Origin: Pontivivens insulae
Lineage (GTDB): Bacteria; Pseudomonadota; Alphaproteobacteria; Rhodobacterales; Rhodobacteraceae
Reading direction: 5' to 3'
DNA: 64,000 nucleotides
Assembly: GCF_900302495.1 (NCBI RefSeq)
Contig: NZ_OMKW01000001.1
Location: 186,001 to 250,000, forward strand
Shown: positions 35,732 through 44,518 of the stretch, one piece after another
Numbering within the stretch: the stretch's first letter is position 1
Layout of the letters: the number at the start of each line of letters is the position of its first letter
Notes under the pieces: generated by a model
What the model was told of the DNA's origin: nothing
The model's database searches: none
What the model saw: only the letters and a program-made list of their open reading frames with translations
Position numbers and translations under genes: made by a program

Positions 35732-36491
35732 GATCGCGGGACAGGCCGCGATTGATCTGGGCGACGGACCATACCACATCCTGATGCTTCACGGTGTCGG
35801 CTTACGGGCAGAGGCTTGGTCCGCGCAAATCGATGCCTTCGCCGCGACGGCGCGCGTCATCGCCCCTGACATGCCCGGCCATGGGCAGAGCGGATTGCCC
35901 GCCAGCCGTTTGACGCTGACCGATTACGTCCAGTGCGCAGCAGATGTGCTCGCATCACTGCAAGGCCCCACAATCGTCGTCGGGCACTCAATGGGATCAA
36001 TGCTCGCGCTCGACCTCGCAGGCCACCACGCCGACGCGGTGTGCGGTGTCGTTGCCTTGAACGCCGTGTTCCAGCGGAGCGCTGCAGCACGGGACGCCGT
36101 CATCAAGCGGGCCGATGCGCTTGACGGCGAAAGCACGCCCGACCCGACAGCCACGCTGACACGGTGGTTTGGTGACGCGCCTTCGGCCGAGCGCAACGCC
36201 TGCGCAACGTGGCTTCGCGAGGTTGATCCATCAGCCTACAAGATGGCCTACACCGCATTTGCCAACAGCACGTCGCCCACACCCGAGGCACTGGCGGCGC
36301 TGCCGTGCCCGGCCTGCTTCATCACCGGCTCGGCAGAGCCGAACTCCACCCCCGACATGTCGACCCGCATGGCGGACCTGACGCCTCGTGGCGAAGTCGC
36401 CATCGTTGAGGGTGCCGCGCACATGATGCCAATGACCCATGCGGCGGAAGTGAACCGGATCATCTCCAACTTCATGTCGAAGGTGGTGTGA
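35703..36491 (+). CDS. Alpha/beta hydrolase
   Basis: A 262-residue soluble enzyme with an intact elbow GHSMGS (S96), an oxyanion HGVG motif at about 30-33 and the catalytic His in GAAHMMPM near the C-terminus. The acid is less clear: the usual G-x-x-D position reads GSAEPNS. It resembles carboxylic ester, enol-lactone or C-C bond hydrolases used in ring-cleavage pathways. It overlaps its upstream neighbour by 29 bases and shares a base with the next start (TGATG). Confidence 0.86.
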   Translation: MTWTTRPRSKIAGQAAIDLGDGPYHILMLHGVGLRAEAWSAQIDAFAATARVIAPDMPGHGQSGLPASRLTLTDYVQCAADVLASLQGPTIVVGHSMGSMLALDLAGHHADAVCGVVALNAVFQRSAAARDAVIKRADALDGESTPDPTATLTRWFGDAPSAERNACATWLREVDPSAYKMAYTAFANSTSPTPEALAALPCPACFITGSAEPNSTPDMSTRMADLTPRGEVAIVEGAAHMMPMTHAAEVNRIISNFMSKVV

Positions 36492-37408
36492 TGAGCCGGA
36501 TTGACCCCACATCCCTTAGGCAAGCGTTTGGCAGCTATATGACGGGCGTGACGGTTGTGACCGCACTGAGCGGCCAGGGTGAGCCTGTCGGGTTCACCGC
36601 GAATTCCTTCACGTCCGTCTCGCTCGATCCCCCACTCTTGCTGGTATGCCCCGGCAAATTCCTGTCCTCCTATCCGGCCTTTATTGCTGCGCGCCGCTTT
36701 GCCATCAGCATCCTTGCCGAAGGGCAGGACGACATTTCGACCGTGTTTGCGAGCAGCAGGGGTGATCGCTTCGCTCAAGTCGCCCATCGGCACGACCCCT
36801 GGGGTGTTCCGCTCATTGAGGACGCCCTGTGTCACTTTTCGTGCAAGACCTCCTCTGTCCACGAAGCAGGTGATCACAGCATACTTATCGGCGAAGTGGA
36901 GGATTACGCGCTGCGCGCCGGAAACGGCCTCGGCTATGTCGGCGGCCGGTATTTCAGCCTCGGGCTGGAGCGTGAGGCCCTCCAGACCACACACACCCGC
37001 CTCATCTGCGGCGCGGTGATCGAGATCGCCGGGCAAGTGCTCTTGGAGAGCACCCCAACCGGTTGGCGCCCCCCGCAGATCACATGTTCCGGGCGCGGAC
37101 AATCGCGCACGGTCCTGACCACTCATCTGGAAACGCTGGGGATGTCCGTCCAGCTCGGCCCAGTCTATTCCGCGTTCGACGAGCGTGACCGGCACTCCGC
37201 ATACATTCTGGGCTCTGCCGATGCGGCCCCGCCCACGGATCGGTTTTCATGCTTCGCGCCCGATGCGCTCCCGACGCTCAAATACTCGACCCAGCCGATT
37301 GCCGACATGATGACGCGGTATGCGCGCGAGGCCCAGACACGGGACTTCACCTTCTACCTCGGGGATGCGGTGTCCGGGGATCAGCACAACTTGATGGAAA
37401 GGACCTGA
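36491..37408 (+). CDS. Flavin reductase with an extra C-terminal domain
   Basis: A 305-residue protein. Residues 1-160 are a flavin reductase domain of the HpaC/DIM6 type (FGSYMTGVTVVTA, GFTANSFTSVSLDPPLLLVC, and the GRYFSLGL end). It supplies reduced FMN to the flavin-dependent oxygenase encoded next. Standalone reductases of this family are about 160-190 residues; this one carries about 135 more. That region has a NUDIX-like strand pattern (TRLICGAVIEIAGQVLL) but no Nudix box that I can see. Confidence 0.85.
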   Translation: MSRIDPTSLRQAFGSYMTGVTVVTALSGQGEPVGFTANSFTSVSLDPPLLLVCPGKFLSSYPAFIAARRFAISILAEGQDDISTVFASSRGDRFAQVAHRHDPWGVPLIEDALCHFSCKTSSVHEAGDHSILIGEVEDYALRAGNGLGYVGGRYFSLGLEREALQTTHTRLICGAVIEIAGQVLLESTPTGWRPPQITCSGRGQSRTVLTTHLETLGMSVQLGPVYSAFDERDRHSAYILGSADAAPPTDRFSCFAPDALPTLKYSTQPIADMMTRYAREAQTRDFTFYLGDAVSGDQHNLMERT

Positions 37409-37411
37409 GAC

Positions 37412-38446
37412 ATGGAATTCTCCCTCTTTGTCCATATGGAACGCCTGGGAAGCGACGAGCCTCAGGAAAAGCTCCAGGAAGAGTTCATTGCCCTGTGCAA
37501 AATGGCGGATGACGCTGGTATGCGCGCCATCTGGACGGGTGAGCATCATGGCATGGATTTCACGATCGCTCCGAACCCGCTGATGACACTCGTCAATCTG
37601 GCCCACCACACCAAGAATGTGCGTCTGGGAACCGGCACCATTGTCGCGCCTTTCTGGCATCCGATCAAATTGGCTGGTGAAGCAGCTTCCGCCGATCTCA
37701 TGACCGGGGGCCGGATCGAATTGGGTGTGGCCCGAGGGGCGTATTCCTATGAATATGAACGCCTCATGCCGGGCCTGGACGCTTGGGAAGCCGGTCAGCG
37801 GATGCGCGAAATTGCCCCGCTTCTCCCCAAACTCTGGCAAGGTGATTGTGCCCATGAAGGGGAGTTCTTCAGTTTCCCGCCCACCACCTCCGCGCCGAAA
37901 CCCGCTCAATCCGACGGTCCGCCGATCTGGATCGCGGCCCGCGACCCGAACAGCCATGAATTCGGGGTTCACAACGGCTTCAACATTCAGGTCACACCGC
38001 TCTGGCAAGGGATGGCGGAGATTGAGACGCTCATGGGCCGGTTCAACGACGCATGCGCGACCTATGACGGGCCACGCCCGAAAATCATGCTGTTGCATCA
38101 CACCTATGTCGCCGCAGACGCGGAGGATGCAGAGCTTGGCGCGCAGCAGCTTTCGCGGTTCTACAACTATTTCGGTGCATGGTTTCAGAACAAGCGGCCC
38201 GTCCAGCAGGGGCAGATTGCCGAAATCTCGGATGACGAGATCGCTGCAAACCAGATGATGTCGAAAGAGAACCTCGCCCTTGATCTGACGATTGGCACGG
38301 CAGCAAGCGTTACGGACCGTCTTCGCCGCTATGAGGATCTGGGATACGATGAATACTCATTCTGGATCGATAGCGGGATGAGCTTCGAGCGAAAGAAGGC
38401 GTCGCTCGCCCGGTTCATCGACGATGTCATGCCACAGTTTCAGTGA
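37412..38446 (+). CDS. LLM-class flavin-dependent monooxygenase
   Basis: A 344-residue luciferase-like TIM barrel. Family features include IWTGEHHGMDF near residue 45, LGTGTIVAPFWHP and GRIELGVARGAYSYEY, which form the flavin site. It would oxidise an unknown organic substrate with reduced FMN from the reductase encoded three bases upstream, with an aldehyde dehydrogenase next. The product of the oxygenase may therefore be an aldehyde. The family is broad (amines, sulfonates, heterocycles) and the sequence does not settle the substrate. Confidence 0.9.
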   Translation: MEFSLFVHMERLGSDEPQEKLQEEFIALCKMADDAGMRAIWTGEHHGMDFTIAPNPLMTLVNLAHHTKNVRLGTGTIVAPFWHPIKLAGEAASADLMTGGRIELGVARGAYSYEYERLMPGLDAWEAGQRMREIAPLLPKLWQGDCAHEGEFFSFPPTTSAPKPAQSDGPPIWIAARDPNSHEFGVHNGFNIQVTPLWQGMAEIETLMGRFNDACATYDGPRPKIMLLHHTYVAADAEDAELGAQQLSRFYNYFGAWFQNKRPVQQGQIAEISDDEIAANQMMSKENLALDLTIGTAASVTDRLRRYEDLGYDEYSFWIDSGMSFERKKASLARFIDDVMPQFQ

Positions 38447-38456
38447 GGATTTAGCG

Positions 38457-39935
38457 ATGGCCCAAACGCCTCATTATCAACTGTTCATTGATGGAACCTG
38501 GTGCGACGGTTCGGACGCGCAGGTCATGACCTCTCAAAACCCTGCAACCGGTCAGGATTGGGCGACATTCGCCTGCGCGTCCGCCACGGATGTCGACACT
38601 GCGGTCTCTGCCGCCCGGCGCGCCCTTTCAGACCCGAAGTGGCGGGACATGACGCAAACCGCACGTGGCAAGCTTCTGTACCGTCTGGCCGAACTGATCG
38701 AACAAAATGCGACTCATATTGGGGAGGTCGAAACCACCGACAGCGGCAAATTGCTTGCCGAGACGGCGTCGCAAACAGCTTATGTGGGCGACTACTATCG
38801 CTACTACGCCGGGCTGGCCGACAAGATTGAGGGGGCCGTCCTGCCCATCGACAAGCCGGACCTTCATGTCTTCACCCGCGCCGAACCGATTGGCGTCGTC
38901 GTCGCAATCGTACCGTGGAACGCCCAGATGTTCCTGACAGCCACCAAACTCGGCCCGGCCCTCGCCGCTGGGTGCACAGTCGTCCTGAAAGCGTCAGAGA
39001 TTGCCCCTGCACCCATGCTGGAATTCGCACGCCTGATCGAGAAGGCCGGTTTCCCGCGCGGCGTCGTTTCAGTCATCACGGGCGACGCTGAAAATTGCGC
39101 AATACCGCTGACACGCCACCCGGATGTAGACCGCATCGCATTCACCGGTGGACCGGAAACCGCGCGGCATGTCGTGCGGAACTCGGCAGAGAATTTTGCG
39201 GTCACGACCCTCGAACTCGGTGGCAAATCCCCCATTCTCGTCTTCGACGATGCAGACCTTGATGGCGCCGCAAACGGGCTGATTGCAGGAAATTTCGGGG
39301 CGTCGGGGCAAAGCTGCGTTGCTGGATCACGCGGCCTCGTCCACCGGTCTGTTCTGAACGACCTTATCAACCGCATCCGTGACAAGATGGCCGATGTCGC
39401 AATCGGGGATCCGCTGTCATCTGAAACGCATATCGGCCCGCTATGCACAGATGCACAAGTGCGCAATATCGAAGCCACCTTGGAAAAGGCGCGACAGCAG
39501 GGCGCGACGATCCACATGGGCGGCCACCGGGTCGACAGACCCGGCAACTTCTTCGCACCGACACTCGTTGAATGCGCAACACGCGATACAGAAACCCTCG
39601 ATATAGAGATGTTCGGCCCCGTGATGTCGCTGCTCCCCTTCGAGACAGAGGATCAGGCGATTGCCCTGGCCAATGACAGCCCGTTTGGCCTCGGTTCTGG
39701 CATCTTCACACAAAATCTCGCCCGTGCTCATCGGGTGTCATCCCGCCTGAAAGCCGGAATTTGCTGGATCAACACCTACCGCGCCGTCTCTCCAATCGCG
39801 CCCTTTGGGGGCTATGGTCAGTCGGGTTACGGACGCGAGGCCGGTTTGACCGCGATTCAGGACTACACCCGCAGCAAGACCGTGTGGATCAACACCTCTG
39901 ACCAACCCATGGCGAATCCGTTCGTGATGAGGTGA
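38457..39935 (+). CDS. Aldehyde dehydrogenase
   Basis: A 492-residue NAD(P)-dependent enzyme starting at ATG 38457, seven bases after GAGGA. It has the general-base Glu in TLELGGKSP, the catalytic Cys in GASGQSCVAGSRG and the NAD-binding GDAENCAIPLTRHP loop. It is the last gene of the LysR-controlled operon and probably converts an aldehyde released by the LLM oxygenase or the hydrolase to an acid. Confidence 0.93.
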   Translation: MAQTPHYQLFIDGTWCDGSDAQVMTSQNPATGQDWATFACASATDVDTAVSAARRALSDPKWRDMTQTARGKLLYRLAELIEQNATHIGEVETTDSGKLLAETASQTAYVGDYYRYYAGLADKIEGAVLPIDKPDLHVFTRAEPIGVVVAIVPWNAQMFLTATKLGPALAAGCTVVLKASEIAPAPMLEFARLIEKAGFPRGVVSVITGDAENCAIPLTRHPDVDRIAFTGGPETARHVVRNSAENFAVTTLELGGKSPILVFDDADLDGAANGLIAGNFGASGQSCVAGSRGLVHRSVLNDLINRIRDKMADVAIGDPLSSETHIGPLCTDAQVRNIEATLEKARQQGATIHMGGHRVDRPGNFFAPTLVECATRDTETLDIEMFGPVMSLLPFETEDQAIALANDSPFGLGSGIFTQNLARAHRVSSRLKAGICWINTYRAVSPIAPFGGYGQSGYGREAGLTAIQDYTRSKTVWINTSDQPMANPFVMR

Positions 39936-40014
39936 ACCACGCCGGTTAACCACATCTACAGCAGAAAATCCTCATTCGTGCCGAATGGGTTAGCCTGACC
40001 ATTTAACAGGAATT

Positions 40015-40026
40015 GTTAGCGCTAAC
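40015..40026. promoter_or_regulatory. LacI-type operator, distal
   Basis: GTTAGCGCTAAC is a perfect 12-base palindrome lying 68 bases upstream of the TRAP-like binding-protein start. It belongs to the GTTAACGNTAAC set in this window, with one difference from that consensus. Confidence 0.7.
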
Positions 40027-40056
40027 GCTCAAAAATCACACAATTTTCATCAACTT

Positions 40057-40068
40057 GTTAACGTTACC
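40057..40068. promoter_or_regulatory. LacI-type operator, proximal
   Basis: GTTAACGTTACC lies 42 bases (about four helical turns) from the first site, centre to centre, and 25 bases before the start codon. It differs by one base from the GTTAACGNTAAC pattern. The paired spacing would allow cooperative binding. Confidence 0.6.
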
Positions 40069-40093
40069 ATATATCTCACGGGGAAGGTGACGA

Positions 40094-41122
40094 ATGATGT
40101 TAGTTGCGCGTATGTGCCTGTTGGCAGCGATTGGGTTAGGGGTCCAGCCTGCTGCCGCCGATGTTGAAATCCTGTTCAATCGATCCGAGGTTCCCGGCTC
40201 TCCGATCAATTGGAAAATCATTGATCGCTGGCAAAGCCGTATCGAGCACCAGACCGAGGGCCGCGTCTCTTTCGTCACGCCAGTTGAAAGCCTCGCACCT
40301 GCAGCGGATCAACTCGATCTGATGGCCAGCGGCGGCGCCGACGGCGCTTACGTCTTCAACGGTTTTCTTGAAGAGACACAACCGCTGATCCAGTTGTCGA
40401 TGACGCCGATGACGTCCGGCTCTGCGGAGTCGTCGGCAGTCGCACTATGGCGCGTTTATGAGCGCTATTTCTCTGATCTGGTAGAGTTCGAGGGGGCAGA
40501 GCTTATGGGCTTCGTTGCCGCCCCTCCCACCCAGATGTGGAGCCTGACCCGCTACGCGCTGGATGACATTTCCGATTTCGATGGGCGCCCGGTCTATACG
40601 CTCGCAGGCGCACCCGCGAGTGCGGCGCGTATGCTTGGCGCAGAGCCGACTGACATCGGCACCCGCTCCACCCGCGACGCATTTGGCGACGGTGTTTTGG
40701 AGGCCGCCCTTTCGATGAGCGCGACCGACGTGCTGACCCATCGTGTGTTGGAGTCCGTCACGTCGATGACGCAAGTGCCCGGCGGCGTTTTCACCCCCAC
40801 CTATTCGATCCTGCTATCTGATCGAGTGTGGAACCAGATCTCACCCGAAGATCAGGACATCATCCGCACTTTGTCCGGTGAGGCGCTCGCCAGACGGTCC
40901 GCCGCGTGGGACATTGAAGAATATGCCGCACAGATCAAACTCCGAGAGCTCGACGTCGATATCCGCACGGCACAGCTCCTGCTCGAAGCAGAGCTGCAGG
41001 ACCGCTGGAAGCAAGCCTTCTGGGAAAGCTGGATCACCCGCGCCGTCGATGCAGGCGCAAACGGGTTCGCAGCCCTGGATGCCTATTTCATTGAGATCGA
41101 GGAAATCGCTCAGGACAGTTGA
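40094..41122 (+). CDS. DctP-type TRAP solute-binding protein, orphan
   Basis: A 342-residue periplasmic protein with a signal peptide (MMLVARMC, cleavage near PAAAD) and a strong GGGGAAGG ribosome site. The fold pattern is DctP-like: an early WKIIDRWQSRIEHQTEGRVSF, a hinge near QMWSLTR and a GGVFTPTYSILLSDRVWNQISPEDQ segment close to the usual LNKKxWDSLSPEDQ. No DctQ or DctM gene is adjacent. The LacI-type operators in front place it in the sugar-acid regulon. It may use a permease elsewhere or act as a sensor partner. Confidence 0.82.
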   Translation: MMLVARMCLLAAIGLGVQPAAADVEILFNRSEVPGSPINWKIIDRWQSRIEHQTEGRVSFVTPVESLAPAADQLDLMASGGADGAYVFNGFLEETQPLIQLSMTPMTSGSAESSAVALWRVYERYFSDLVEFEGAELMGFVAAPPTQMWSLTRYALDDISDFDGRPVYTLAGAPASAARMLGAEPTDIGTRSTRDAFGDGVLEAALSMSATDVLTHRVLESVTSMTQVPGGVFTPTYSILLSDRVWNQISPEDQDIIRTLSGEALARRSAAWDIEEYAAQIKLRELDVDIRTAQLLLEAELQDRWKQAFWESWITRAVDAGANGFAALDAYFIEIEEIAQDS

Positions 41123-41165
41123 GCACAGGTCAATCTCGCAAGATGGGCCAGTATCTGCGAGATCA

Positions 41166-41206
41166 GGCGTGGCGGGCATGTGGGAGCCTGCCGCGCCTTA
41201 CTTTTT
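41166..41206 (+). terminator. Terminator of the orphan binding-protein gene
   Basis: A 12-base stem (41166-41177 with 41186-41197, two wobble pairs) is followed by TTACTTTTT on the plus strand. The T tract overlaps the end of the converging LacI gene. Confidence 0.8.
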
Positions 41207-42229
41207 CTGGCCGCCTTTTGCAGCATCACTGGACTGCCGGATCAGCAATTTGGGCGTGATCGGGGCTGCGCTGGTCTCACTCTGCCCCTCATCGAGGCAC
41301 TTGATCAGCAGGTCCGCCGCCCGCGCCCCAATTTCCCGCGCGGCGGGATCAATCGTGGTGATCGTCGGCACGCAGATATCCCCCAGTTCATACGCTCCGA
41401 ACCCGACAATACTGATATCGTCCGGCACCTTTAGGCCCCGGCGCTGGCACTCCGTCAGCGCGCCGAATGCCGCAAGATCCGACACACAGCACACCGCATC
41501 GACCGTCCGCCCACTGTCGAGCAGCGCGCCCATCGCGTGCGCGCCCTCCCGCATGGAAATCGGCGGCAAGCCCGCATCGATCAGAAGATCAGCAGCCAGA
41601 CCGTGATGGGCCATTGCATCTGCAAAACCACGGCGTCGATCTGCGCCCCGCGTATCCGCATTTCCGTCCCCGCCCAGATACGCGATCCGGCGATGCCCAG
41701 CATCGACAAGATGCTGAACCATGGCTTCCATCGCTTTCGCGTTAGAGAACCCGATCACCGACCCGATGGGATCGGTCGGCAGATCCCACGTCTCGACGAC
41801 CGGTATGCCCGAACCCTGCAACAGCTTGCGTGCCGCTTCCGTATGCTGACCACCGGTCACGACAATGGCCTCGGGGCGCCGTCCCAGCAATTGCCGGATC
41901 AGACGCTCTTCCTCGTCAATGTCGTAATTGGTGTAGCCCAGCAAGACCTGCCGCCCGGATGCGGCCAGGCGCTCAGACAGCCCCCCCACAGTGTCGGCAA
42001 AGTTGGAATTGCTGATGGACGGGATCGTCATGGCAACAAATCCGGACTTCTTCACGCGCAACCCGGATGCCGTCGCATCAAAAACGTAGCCCAGCTCATC
42101 CGCGGCGCGCTGGATCTTCTCTCGCGTCGCCGTACTGATAGAGGCATCGGCCCGAAACGCGCGGCTGACCGTCATGACGGATACACCGGCGGCCTTCGCC
42201 ACCTCTTTCATAGTCGGTGCCTTTGCCAT
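41198..42229 (-). CDS. LacI-family regulator (gluconate-repressor-like)
   Basis: A 343-residue regulator: N-terminal LacI HTH (TMKEVAKAAGVSVMTVSRAFR), hinge helix near 55-60, and a periplasmic-binding-type effector domain. It is of the GntR/LacI subgroup that answers to gluconate. ATG 42229 has AGGCGG six bases upstream. It is the second gene of a divergent LacI pair; both are transcribed away from the sugar ABC operon. It likely binds some of the GTTAACGNTAAC operators. Confidence 0.9.
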   Translation of the reverse strand: MAKAPTMKEVAKAAGVSVMTVSRAFRADASISTATREKIQRAADELGYVFDATASGLRVKKSGFVAMTIPSISNSNFADTVGGLSERLAASGRQVLLGYTNYDIDEEERLIRQLLGRRPEAIVVTGGQHTEAARKLLQGSGIPVVETWDLPTDPIGSVIGFSNAKAMEAMVQHLVDAGHRRIAYLGGDGNADTRGADRRRGFADAMAHHGLAADLLIDAGLPPISMREGAHAMGALLDSGRTVDAVCCVSDLAAFGALTECQRRGLKVPDDISIVGFGAYELGDICVPTITTIDPAAREIGARAADLLIKCLDEGQSETSAAPITPKLLIRQSSDAAKGGQKK

Positions 42230-42247
42230 CAAAAACCGCCTTCCGCC

Positions 42248-43249
42248 CTACTGGGCTCTTGTCGTCTGACCCGGCACCAAAGTGCAGGGCAAGATTGTTT
42301 TTTCGGGGACCGTCACACCGTTCAGGCGCGCCAACAGGTTGCGGGCGCCAACCAGGCCGATCTGGCGGCGCGGCGTGGACATCGTCGTAATGCGCCGAGG
42401 CAACACCTTGGTGATTGCCAGTTCATTGAACCCGACAATCCCGATGTCGTCGGGCACTCTCAAACCCTCTTGCTCCGCGCGCATCAACCCGCCAAAGGCC
42501 ATATGATCGTTGAGAAACAGGACAACATCGGGCCGCCGGTCCCGGTCGATCTGCTCGAACCCGGTGTAACCACTGATGAATGCATTGTCGTCTGAGACCG
42601 AAATCCGGCGCAACGTGCGTCCACCAGCCGCGCGAAAGGCTTCGACCAGACCTTCCACACGTTTGTCAGCCCGCGTGTCCTTTCCCGCGGGCGCGCCGAT
42701 GAACGCGGGCGCGCGATAGCCCTTCTCCACAAGATGACGGCCCAGCGCGACACCGGCCTCGCGGTGATCAATTCCAACGCAAAAGTCAATGGGATGATCG
42801 GTGATATCCCAAAGCTCTAATGTCGCGATATTCGCGCGGGGCAGACGGGCGCGCACGGTTTCATCATGATCCACACCGGTCAGGATCACGGCGAGCGGCT
42901 GCCATTGCAGGATGCGCTCTATGAACTGCAATTCGCCATCGGATGAATAATCCGTGGTGTCCACCACCGAGTCATAACCTGCCTGCTGAAAGGTGCGGCG
43001 CATGCCCAGCAACACGTCCGCGAAGACATCGTTGAACAGAGTCGGAAGCGAGATTCCGATCATGTTCGAACCGGTGGTGGCCAGCGCCCTCGCGTTGCCA
43101 TTGGGCACGTAATTGAGCGTTTTCGCGATCTCCAGAACGCGCAAACGGGTCGCCTCAGAAACACCATTAACGCCGCGCACAGCGCGCGATACGGTCATGA
43201 TGGAGACACCCGCCGCTTTGGCAACGTCATGGATACTGGATTTCGCCAC
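42248..43249 (-). CDS. LacI-family regulator
   Basis: A 333-residue LacI protein. I chose GTG 43249, which begins just before the HTH (SSIHDVAKAAGVSIMTVSRAVR); a TTG at 43282 would add 11 residues. The effector domain is of the sugar-acid/gluconate type, with FIGAPAGKDTRADKRVEG. It shares about the same architecture as the downstream LacI gene but is clearly not a recent copy. It is divergent from the sugar ABC operon, and operators lie in the shared promoter region. Confidence 0.9.
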   Translation of the reverse strand: MAKSSIHDVAKAAGVSIMTVSRAVRGVNGVSEATRLRVLEIAKTLNYVPNGNARALATTGSNMIGISLPTLFNDVFADVLLGMRRTFQQAGYDSVVDTTDYSSDGELQFIERILQWQPLAVILTGVDHDETVRARLPRANIATLELWDITDHPIDFCVGIDHREAGVALGRHLVEKGYRAPAFIGAPAGKDTRADKRVEGLVEAFRAAGGRTLRRISVSDDNAFISGYTGFEQIDRDRRPDVVLFLNDHMAFGGLMRAEQEGLRVPDDIGIVGFNELAITKVLPRRITTMSTPRRQIGLVGARNLLARLNGVTVPEKTILPCTLVPGQTTRAQ

Positions 43250-43285
43250 CGAGACCCCGCTCTCAAAATGCTTTCCGGGCAATAG

Positions 43286-43311
43286 GTTAACGGATTTCCG
43301 TTAACGCTAAC
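43286..43311. promoter_or_regulatory. LacI-type operator cluster, divergent promoter region
   Basis: A 20-base inverted repeat (GTTAACGGA, two bases, TCCGTTAAC, 43286-43305) runs into GTTAACGCTAAC at 43300-43311. It covers the start region of the LacI gene and suggests autoregulation. Confidence 0.7.
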
Positions 43312-43358
43312 GCTCTCGGCAGTTTTTTCACCTTCCCCGCGCCCTGTCCAGTGGAAAT

Positions 43359-43370
43359 GATAACGATAAC
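43359..43370. promoter_or_regulatory. LacI-type operator in front of the sugar ABC operon
   Basis: GATAACGATAAC lies 18 bases upstream of the GTG of the ATPase gene and differs by one base from the exact GTTAACGATAAC found at 51151 and 54469. Confidence 0.65.
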
Positions 43371-43388
43371 TTTTTACGGAGACTGAGC

Positions 43389-44474
43389 GTGCCTGAAATC
43401 GTTTTTGACAAGGTTCGGAAATCATTTGGTGCCGTCGAGGTGCTGCCGCCCCTCGATCTGGAACTCAACGACAGCGAATTCACCGTGCTCGTCGGCCCGT
43501 CCGGCTGTGGCAAGTCGACGACCCTGCGCATCCTTGCCGGACTGGAAACACTCTCAGGCGGAGAGATCTATTTCGACGGTCGGCCCATCGGCGGACTTGA
43601 ACCCAAAGAGCGTGACATCGCCATGGTCTTCCAGGACTACGCGCTCTATCCGCATATGAACATTGCGCGGAACATGAGCTTTGCTCTGCGGCTTGCCGGT
43701 GTCTCCAAATCTGAGATTGAGGAGAAGGTGACCCGCGTCGCAAAGCTCCTCAACATCGATCATCTGCTTGACCGTAAACCGGCAGAGCTTTCGGGTGGCC
43801 AGCGCCAGCGTGTCGCAATGGGGCGCGCCATGGTCCGCGATGCAGGCACGTTCCTGTTTGATGAGCCGCTGTCCAATCTCGACGCCAAACTGCGCGCAAA
43901 GATGCGCACCGAGCTGGCAGAGATGCGCGACACCATCGACAAAAACATGGTCTACGTGACCCACGATCAGGTTGAGGCCATGACACTGGGTGACCGGATT
44001 GTCGTGATGTCTGACGGCAAGATCCAGCAACAGGGCAGCCCGGAAGAACTTTTCAAACGTCCGGTAAACCGCTTCGTTGCAGGCTTCATCGGCAGCCCAA
44101 CCATGAATTTCCTCGATGGCGAACTCCACACAAAGGACGGTTCAACCTGGGTGCAGGGCGACGGCTATATGCTGCCCGTGACCGGCGAGACCGGACAGCG
44201 TGTTTCGCAGGTCGCGACCTCACGCAACATCACGTTGGGGCTGCGCCCATCCTCCATTGATCCGGATGTGACCGCCGGAGCTCCGATCGAGCTTCACATC
44301 GCCGTGGCCGAGTATCTCGGCGCGCAATCCGTTCTGGTCACACGCTGCGGGCAGACCGAGGTGCTCGCAGAGATCGCCAGCGCCCACCGTTTTGAGTCTG
44401 GAAAGGTGCGCACCTTCGGTGTGGCAACGGACGAACTCATGATTTTCGACCGGGACAGCGGCCTGCGCCTCTGA
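43389..44474 (+). CDS. Sugar ABC transporter ATPase (UgpC/MalK type)
   Basis: A 361-residue ATPase from GTG 43389 with GGAG upstream. The nucleotide-binding domain shows Walker A GPSGCGKST, signature LSGGQRQRVAMGRA, Walker B FLFDEPLSNLD and VTHDQVEAM. A C-terminal TOBE/OB region (about 240-361) is typical of the CUT1 family. It energises import through the two permeases encoded downstream. Operators in the preceding promoter and enzymes of idonate and gluconate use in the next units point to a sugar acid as substrate. Confidence 0.93.
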   Translation: MPEIVFDKVRKSFGAVEVLPPLDLELNDSEFTVLVGPSGCGKSTTLRILAGLETLSGGEIYFDGRPIGGLEPKERDIAMVFQDYALYPHMNIARNMSFALRLAGVSKSEIEEKVTRVAKLLNIDHLLDRKPAELSGGQRQRVAMGRAMVRDAGTFLFDEPLSNLDAKLRAKMRTELAEMRDTIDKNMVYVTHDQVEAMTLGDRIVVMSDGKIQQQGSPEELFKRPVNRFVAGFIGSPTMNFLDGELHTKDGSTWVQGDGYMLPVTGETGQRVSQVATSRNITLGLRPSSIDPDVTAGAPIELHIAVAEYLGAQSVLVTRCGQTEVLAEIASAHRFESGKVRTFGVATDELMIFDRDSGLRL

Positions 44475-44518
44475 CCCGCAATAGCCAAGCAAAAACACAG
44501 CATCAGGGAGAGAAGAAG

